This document shows positions 7,251 through 11,285 of a stretch of DNA of 11,285 nt, piece by piece. The position numbers and the translations under genes are program-made. The DNA is taken from NCBI GenBank assembly GCA_964448105.1, contig CAYUVK010000138.1:1-11285 (forward strand), written 5' to 3'. Each line of letters begins with the position of its first letter. The stretch's first letter is position 1. Source of the stretch: CAVQBP01 sp964448105 (GTDB taxonomy: Bacteria; Bacteroidota; Ignavibacteria; Ignavibacteriales; Ignavibacteriaceae). The notes below the pieces were generated by a model. The model was not told the DNA's origin. It did no database searches and saw nothing but the letters and a program-made list of their open reading frames with translations.

Positions 7251-7305
7251 CTTGATGAAATAAAGAATATTAATCCCGACTTTTTTATCGTTAATGAAGA
7301 TGGTA
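7251..7305. repeat. 55-bp copy 2 of the exact duplication flanking the N-gap
   Basis: Identical base for base to 7096-7150. It encodes the same residues (LDEIKNINPDFFIVNEDG) but in a different window frame, because the gap plus copy is 155 bases, which is not a multiple of three. Confidence 0.9.
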
Positions 7306-8153
7306 ACACACGGGCAAAAGAGGATCTGTGTAAGAAACTTGGAATTGAATATAAAGTACTGAAAAGAATTCCACATGGAAATATGCCGGCCCGCTCGACG
7401 ACTTCACTTAGGGAAGAATGTTCTATTCCCTATAGAATTGATCTGGCAGGTGGCTGGCTTGACCAGCCTTTTGTTGGAAAATATTTGAGCGGACCTGTTC
7501 TAACAATTTCAATTGAACCTACAATTGAGTTTAATGAAAGAAGCGGGATGGCTTCCAGCACCCGGAGAAAAGCAATAGAACTCTGGCAAACCGATATCCC
7601 GTCCGGAAACAAAGAAAAACTAGCAAGGATGCTTTTTAGTTATGAAAACCCTCCCGGGACCAAAGTTATTGCAGGTTCCCAGGATGCAATAGGCATTATT
7701 ATGCCTGGTTTGAACAAATTAATTTATAATGGCAACTATTGGCCTAAAAAGATCGTCTCTGTACATGATGAAAATATATTATCATGGTTAGAACAACATC
7801 TTTATTTAATTACTCTTGGACCCAGGGAAAGAGATTTTGATGTACTTGCGGAAGCAAATATAAATATTGAAAATGTAGGTGCTTTAAAAGAAACAGCGGA
7901 ATGCTGTTGGGATTCGATTATAAAATGTGATATTGAAAAATTTGGCTTCTATTTCAAAAAATCTTTCGAAGCGCAAGTTCAAATGTTTCCTAATATGATT
8001 TCCAATGAAATTTTGCAAGTTATTGAAAATTATAAAAATTTAACTCATGGCTGGAAATTATCCGGTGCTGGTGGAGGCGGCTATATTATTTTTGTCGCTG
8101 ATAAGGAAATTCCGGGTTCAATAAAAATAAAAATCAGGAGAAAATCTCACTAA
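7251..8153 (+). CDS. Bifunctional nucleotidyltransferase-GHMP kinase, C-terminal part (GHMP sugar kinase domain)
   Basis: The frame is open from the first base after the gap. The ATG at 7383 is internal rather than a true start, because the residues just before it finish the nucleotidyltransferase domain (PARSTTSLREE, restored residues 127-137). The GHMP kinase (galacto-/homoserine/mevalonate/phosphomevalonate family) follows: PYRIDLAGGWLDQP (141-154) is motif 1, SGMASSTR (179-186) takes the position of the phosphate-binding GLGSSA loop, GSQD lies near 223-226, and KLSGAGGGGYIIF (350-362) is the glycine-rich motif 3. At about 245 residues the kinase is compact. Beside fucP and a mutarotase, the likely role is 1-phosphorylation of an imported sugar, with nucleotide activation by the N-terminal domain. 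Fkp of Bacteroides does this for L-fucose but is much larger and uses a different guanylyltransferase, so the product here is uncertain. A hairpin follows the stop by 16 bp. Confidence 0.75.
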   Translation, partial: LDEIKNINPDFFIVNEDGNTRAKEDLCKKLGIEYKVLKRIPHGNMPARSTTSLREECSIPYRIDLAGGWLDQPFVGKYLSGPVLTISIEPTIEFNERSGMASSTRRKAIELWQTDIPSGNKEKLARMLFSYENPPGTKVIAGSQDAIGIIMPGLNKLIYNGNYWPKKIVSVHDENILSWLEQHLYLITLGPRERDFDVLAEANINIENVGALKETAECCWDSIIKCDIEKFGFYFKKSFEAQVQMFPNMISNEILQVIENYKNLTHGWKLSGAGGGGYIIFVADKEIPGSIKIKIRRKSH

Positions 8154-8169
8154 TTTTCTTGCTTCAATA

Positions 8170-8194
8170 TTTGAGAAAAAGAACTTTTCTCAAA
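8170..8194 (+). terminator. Hairpin after the kinase gene; probable operon terminator
   Basis: TTTGAGAAAA (8170-8179) pairs perfectly with TTTTCTCAAA (8185-8194) around the loop AGAAC, beginning 17 bases after the stop codon. There is no proper T-tract downstream, so it may act as an mRNA 3'-end stabiliser or a weak terminator. It marks the likely end of the mutarotase-fucP-kinase unit. Confidence 0.5.
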
Positions 8195-8492
8195 GTATTA
8201 TATAACAATAATTACAAATTTTATTTATTCCTGTTATCGTATTGCTAAACCGGGGATTTTTAAAATAAAGATTCTTTTTAAAACATCTTGATTTTTATAT
8301 TTTTATTTAGGAATTTTAACATCACAATTGTGTACTAAATACATTTTTAAGATTATAGTGGAATCAAGACACGCATAGAGGATATAGGGCGAAATACCGA
8401 TTTTTTCTATCTAAGGGATTAATCTAAAAAAATAATACATGATTAGGATAGATGTTGATGAATTAAAAAATTGAATTGATTACATATTATGC

Positions 8493-8533
8493 GCCTGCAG
8501 CTTTTAATATTTGTAAAATTATCAGTTGCAGGC
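8493..8533. repeat. 10-bp stem-loop GCCTGCAGCT / AGTTGCAGGC upstream of GH31
   Basis: 8493-8502 pairs with 8524-8533 (ten pairs, one of them G-U) around a 21-base AT-rich loop. It lies about 170 bp before the GH31 start. It could be a terminator, a leader structure or an intergenic repeat. Its stem GCCTGC/GCAGGC and a TTAATATTT-like loop resemble the inverted repeat at 77-104. Confidence 0.4.
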
Positions 8534-8706
8534 ATATTTATTTTCCAGGAAATAATTGAGAAAACCCAAATAATTTGTAAGAGAAACTCTATTGAAAATA
8601 ACTTGCCGAAGAAATGAAGTAGAAAAATCTTTACTCAATTAATCCGAAATTATAAATAAGAATTTTTTAAAATATTTTTACTGCCGCTGACAATGGGGTT
8701 ATTCTA

Positions 8707-11285
8707 ATGAAAAAGCATAATATCGTTATATATTTTATAATCTTCTGTATTACCTTTCTAAATATTTTTTTAATTGGACAAGTGAAAGCTGTAAAAAATG
8801 GAGTAGAACTAAACACACCAGAAATAAATCTAAAGGTTCAGTTTTTTAGCAACAATATTGTCCGCATACTAAAATGGAGTAAAGACGGAACACCTGATAA
8901 ATTAAGCTTATCTGTAATTCAAGATTCTGTTCCTATGATTGTAGTGAAGATAAATCAAGATAATAATTCAATTTTTTTATCATCAAAAAAATTAAACCTA
9001 AAAATTTCCAAGATAGATGGAAGTATAGAATATTCAGATTCGACCGGTAATTTAATATTGAAGGAGATAGGAAAAGCAACATTTTTACCTGTAGTTTATG
9101 ATTCTGATTCCGGATTTTCAATAAAACAAAATTTTCAATTAACTCCGGGTGAAGGGATTTACGGGCTTGGTCAGAATCAGGAAGGATATTTTAATTATCG
9201 TGGTAAAAAAGAAATTTTAGTCCAGTCTAATACTAATGCGGTTACTCCTTTCTTAATATCTACACAAAACTATGGAATTCTTTGGGATAATTATTCCAAA
9301 ACAATTTTTAATGACAGCACCGGTGAAATTTCATTATGGTCAGATATCGGAAACAATATTGACTATTATTTTATCTCCGGTAAAAATATGGATAGTGTTA
9401 TTTCCAGGTACCGTGAATTAACCGGCAAAGCTCCTTTGTACGGAAAATGGGCTTATGGTTACTGGCAAAGCAAAGAACATTACAAAACGCAATCGGAGGT
9501 ATTAAGCATTGCAAAGAAATATAGAGAGCTGAAAATGCCGATTGATAATATAATCCAGGATTGGGATTATTGGAATGGAGCACAGAACTGGAGCGGAATG
9601 TTTTTCGATAGAACTTTATATCCTAATCCCAAAGCAATGTGTAATGAACTTCACAAAATGAATTTTCATATAATCATTTCTATTTGGCCTGCATTGGGAC
9701 CAAACACTGCAATTTATGCCGATATGTTGAAAAGAGGTTACCTATATAAACCGGTTGGATGGGCAGGTTTTAAATATTATGATGCATATAACCCGGCTGC
9801 AGATAAAATATACTGTGATTATCTTGATAAGGGGCTTTATTCCAAAGGGCTTGACGGCTGGTGGATAGATTCTCCTGAACCGGATGTAATTAATGCTATG
9901 ACAAAAGCCTCCGAATATTATGAATTAAAAAAAATGGGGAGAAATTATCTAGGTTCCTGGGCAAGATATTTAAATTCATTCTCCTTAGCAATGACCGATG
10001 CTGTTTATAAGAATTGGAGAGAGTTAACTTCTTTCCGCCGAGCATATATTTTAACCCGCTCAACATTTGCCGGTCAACAACGGAATGCGGCAACCACATG
10101 GTCCGGGGATATTGGTGCAAGCTGGGAAGTCTTCCGAAAGCAGATTCCCGCTGGAATAAATCATTCTATGTCTGGAATTCCATACTGGACATTCGACATC
10201 GGAGCATTTGTACTCGGTGCTTATGAAGGAGTATTCATGAATGGAGGGAAAGATCCTTCATACCAGGAATTGTATACCCGGATGTTTCAGTTCGGAGCTT
10301 TCTGTCCCATCTTTCGCTCTCACGGTTCTGAAACACCCAGGGAAATTTGGGAAATGGGTGAATTTATAAAACCAATACTAAAGTCTGACAACCTAAGATA
10401 CAGGCTTATGCCTTATATTTATTCCCTTGCATGGATGGTTACAAACAGTGATTACACTATTATGCGCGGACTGCCAATGGATTTTCCTGCAGATAAAAAT
10501 ACTTATTCCATTGATAATCAATATATGTTTGGTCCTGCAATAATGGTTTGTCCGGTAACAAAATATATGTATTACCGGCCGCCGGAACATAGTATTCTAA
10601 TTAGACCTGAATATTTTGAAACCCCGGAAGGAAAACCGGGTTTATTGGCGAAATATTATAAAGACGCAGATAGAAAACATTTAAGTAGAGAAGAAGTCGA
10701 TCCTGATATTGATTTTATTTGGTATACGGGGCGTCCGGATTATCTTACAGATTCAACATATGCCGTTACATGGGAAGGTAAGCTGATTCCTAAAGAAACA
10801 GGAAAACACCAGTTCCATTTAATTAGTTATGATCCCAAACGAATAATTTTAAACGGTGATACCTTAAAAACGGTTTATACAAGCACTGAACAATATACCG
10901 AACCTGTAAATTTGATTGCCGGTAAAGAATATAACTTCGTCTTGGAAACTGAGAATAGATCAACCGGGGCAGCTAAAATGCAGCTGTACTGGAAAACTCC
11001 TTCAATATTTGCAAAAGAAAAAATAATGGAAAACAGGGATAAAAATATTGAAGTTTATATACCCGCCGGTCATAAATGGATTGATTTCTGGAAAGGGGAT
11101 AATGTAGAACCAGGTAAAAAAATTATAACTGATGCACCAATTGATAAAATCCCATTGTTCGTAAAAGCAGGTTCAATTATTCCTATGGGACTTTTTATGC
11201 AATATTCCACGGAAAAGCCTGCTGATCCTGTTGAACTTCGTATTTATCCAGGTGAAGACGGAGGTTTTACACTTTATGAAGATGA
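8707..11285 (+). CDS. Secreted GH31 alpha-xylosidase-like enzyme with PA14 insert (3' end outside window)
   Basis: 859 complete codons are present and the frame is still open at the window edge. Residues 1-25 form a signal peptide (hydrophobic core then FLIGQ). A beta-sandwich domain follows, with GIYGLGQNQEG. The TIM barrel begins near 243 (PLYGKWAYGYWQSKEHY). The nucleophile is D388 in LDGWWIDSPEPD and the acid/base is D468 in TWSGDIGASWE; RSHGSETPREIWE closes the substrate-side loops. After FGPAIMVCPVTKYM (608-621) a PA14 domain is inserted at about 645-766 (GLLAKYYKD through LYWKTPS), and then IEVYIPAGHKWIDFW resumes the GH31 C-terminal sandwich. This layout fits the Bacteroidota alpha-xylosidase/alpha-glucosidase group; Cellvibrio Xyl31A is a PA14-bearing xyloglucan alpha-xylosidase. 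Xylose on xyloglucan side chains is the favoured substrate by inference. AATGG and ATTCT precede the start, with no clear ribosome-binding site. Confidence 0.88.
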   Translation, partial: MKKHNIVIYFIIFCITFLNIFLIGQVKAVKNGVELNTPEINLKVQFFSNNIVRILKWSKDGTPDKLSLSVIQDSVPMIVVKINQDNNSIFLSSKKLNLKISKIDGSIEYSDSTGNLILKEIGKATFLPVVYDSDSGFSIKQNFQLTPGEGIYGLGQNQEGYFNYRGKKEILVQSNTNAVTPFLISTQNYGILWDNYSKTIFNDSTGEISLWSDIGNNIDYYFISGKNMDSVISRYRELTGKAPLYGKWAYGYWQSKEHYKTQSEVLSIAKKYRELKMPIDNIIQDWDYWNGAQNWSGMFFDRTLYPNPKAMCNELHKMNFHIIISIWPALGPNTAIYADMLKRGYLYKPVGWAGFKYYDAYNPAADKIYCDYLDKGLYSKGLDGWWIDSPEPDVINAMTKASEYYELKKMGRNYLGSWARYLNSFSLAMTDAVYKNWRELTSFRRAYILTRSTFAGQQRNAATTWSGDIGASWEVFRKQIPAGINHSMSGIPYWTFDIGAFVLGAYEGVFMNGGKDPSYQELYTRMFQFGAFCPIFRSHGSETPREIWEMGEFIKPILKSDNLRYRLMPYIYSLAWMVTNSDYTIMRGLPMDFPADKNTYSIDNQYMFGPAIMVCPVTKYMYYRPPEHSILIRPEYFETPEGKPGLLAKYYKDADRKHLSREEVDPDIDFIWYTGRPDYLTDSTYAVTWEGKLIPKETGKHQFHLISYDPKRIILNGDTLKTVYTSTEQYTEPVNLIAGKEYNFVLETENRSTGAAKMQLYWKTPSIFAKEKIMENRDKNIEVYIPAGHKWIDFWKGDNVEPGKKIITDAPIDKIPLFVKAGSIIPMGLFMQYSTEKPADPVELRIYPGEDGGFTLYED

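Larger units (their letters stand above)
8154..8706. other. 553-bp AT-rich spacer before the GH31 gene
   Basis: No coding sequence is recognised. It contains the post-kinase hairpin at 8170-8194 and a long stem-loop at 8493-8533; the rest is AT-rich without clear motifs. The GH31 promoter should lie here, but I cannot point to a convincing -33/-7 pair. Confidence 0.5.

Noticed and set aside
7096..7305. Biological tandem duplication within the kinase gene
   Set aside because: The copies are exact, abut both edges of a 100-N gap and put the gene out of frame; a contig overlap is far more likely.
7383..8153. Stand-alone GHMP kinase starting at the ATG at 7383
   Set aside because: The residues just before and after this ATG belong to the end of the nucleotidyltransferase domain (RSTTSLR motif), so it is an internal methionine.
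1..11285. CRISPR arrays, tRNA genes, transposases or phage genes
   Set aside because: I found no regularly spaced repeats, no cloverleaf-like sequence and no recognisable mobile-element proteins.

Overview
The window is about two-thirds A+T and reads like a metagenome-derived scaffold from the Bacteroidota/Ignavibacteriota neighbourhood. This placement is inferred from the secreted glycosidases, signal peptides ending in residues such as SGQ or IGQ, long AT-rich spacers and a FucP/mutarotase/kinase cluster. No rRNA or other phylogenetic marker is present.

Layout. Positions 1-2052 are sparse: a structured spacer, an 87-residue orphan ORF with an AT-rich terminator, an unassigned reading frame without a start, a 55-codon remnant of the C-terminus of a GH8 glycosidase, and one small unknown gene. 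On the minus strand, 3611-2078 encodes a secreted GH26 beta-mannanase-type enzyme with a lipocalin-like tail; one extra base splits it into two frames. A 920-bp gene-free divergent spacer follows, with a clean 19-bp palindrome. On the plus strand, 4533-8153 looks like one operon: a tandem-domain rhamnose/fucose-mutarotase-like protein whose signal peptide lies in another frame, a FucP-type sugar/H+ symporter, and a fused nucleotidyltransferase-GHMP kinase interrupted by 100 Ns. A hairpin follows that stop. After a 550-bp spacer, 8707 to the window end encodes most of a secreted GH31 alpha-xylosidase-like enzyme with a PA14 insert.

How it fits together (inference): secreted GH26 and GH31 enzymes, plus a decayed GH8, would trim plant hemicellulose such as mannan and possibly fucosylated xyloglucan. 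FucP imports a released deoxysugar, probably L-fucose. The kinase/nucleotidyltransferase could then phosphorylate and nucleotide-activate a sugar, in a way analogous to but different in architecture from Bacteroides Fkp.

Sequence quality matters here. The N-gap is flanked by an exact 55-bp duplication, so the gap is almost certainly a scaffolding artefact, and collapsing it restores a 381-residue ORF. Two other genes are each broken by one extra base in a homopolymer run (CCC at 3023-3025 and A7 at 4606-4612). Several apparent gene fragments are therefore probably intact genes in the organism.
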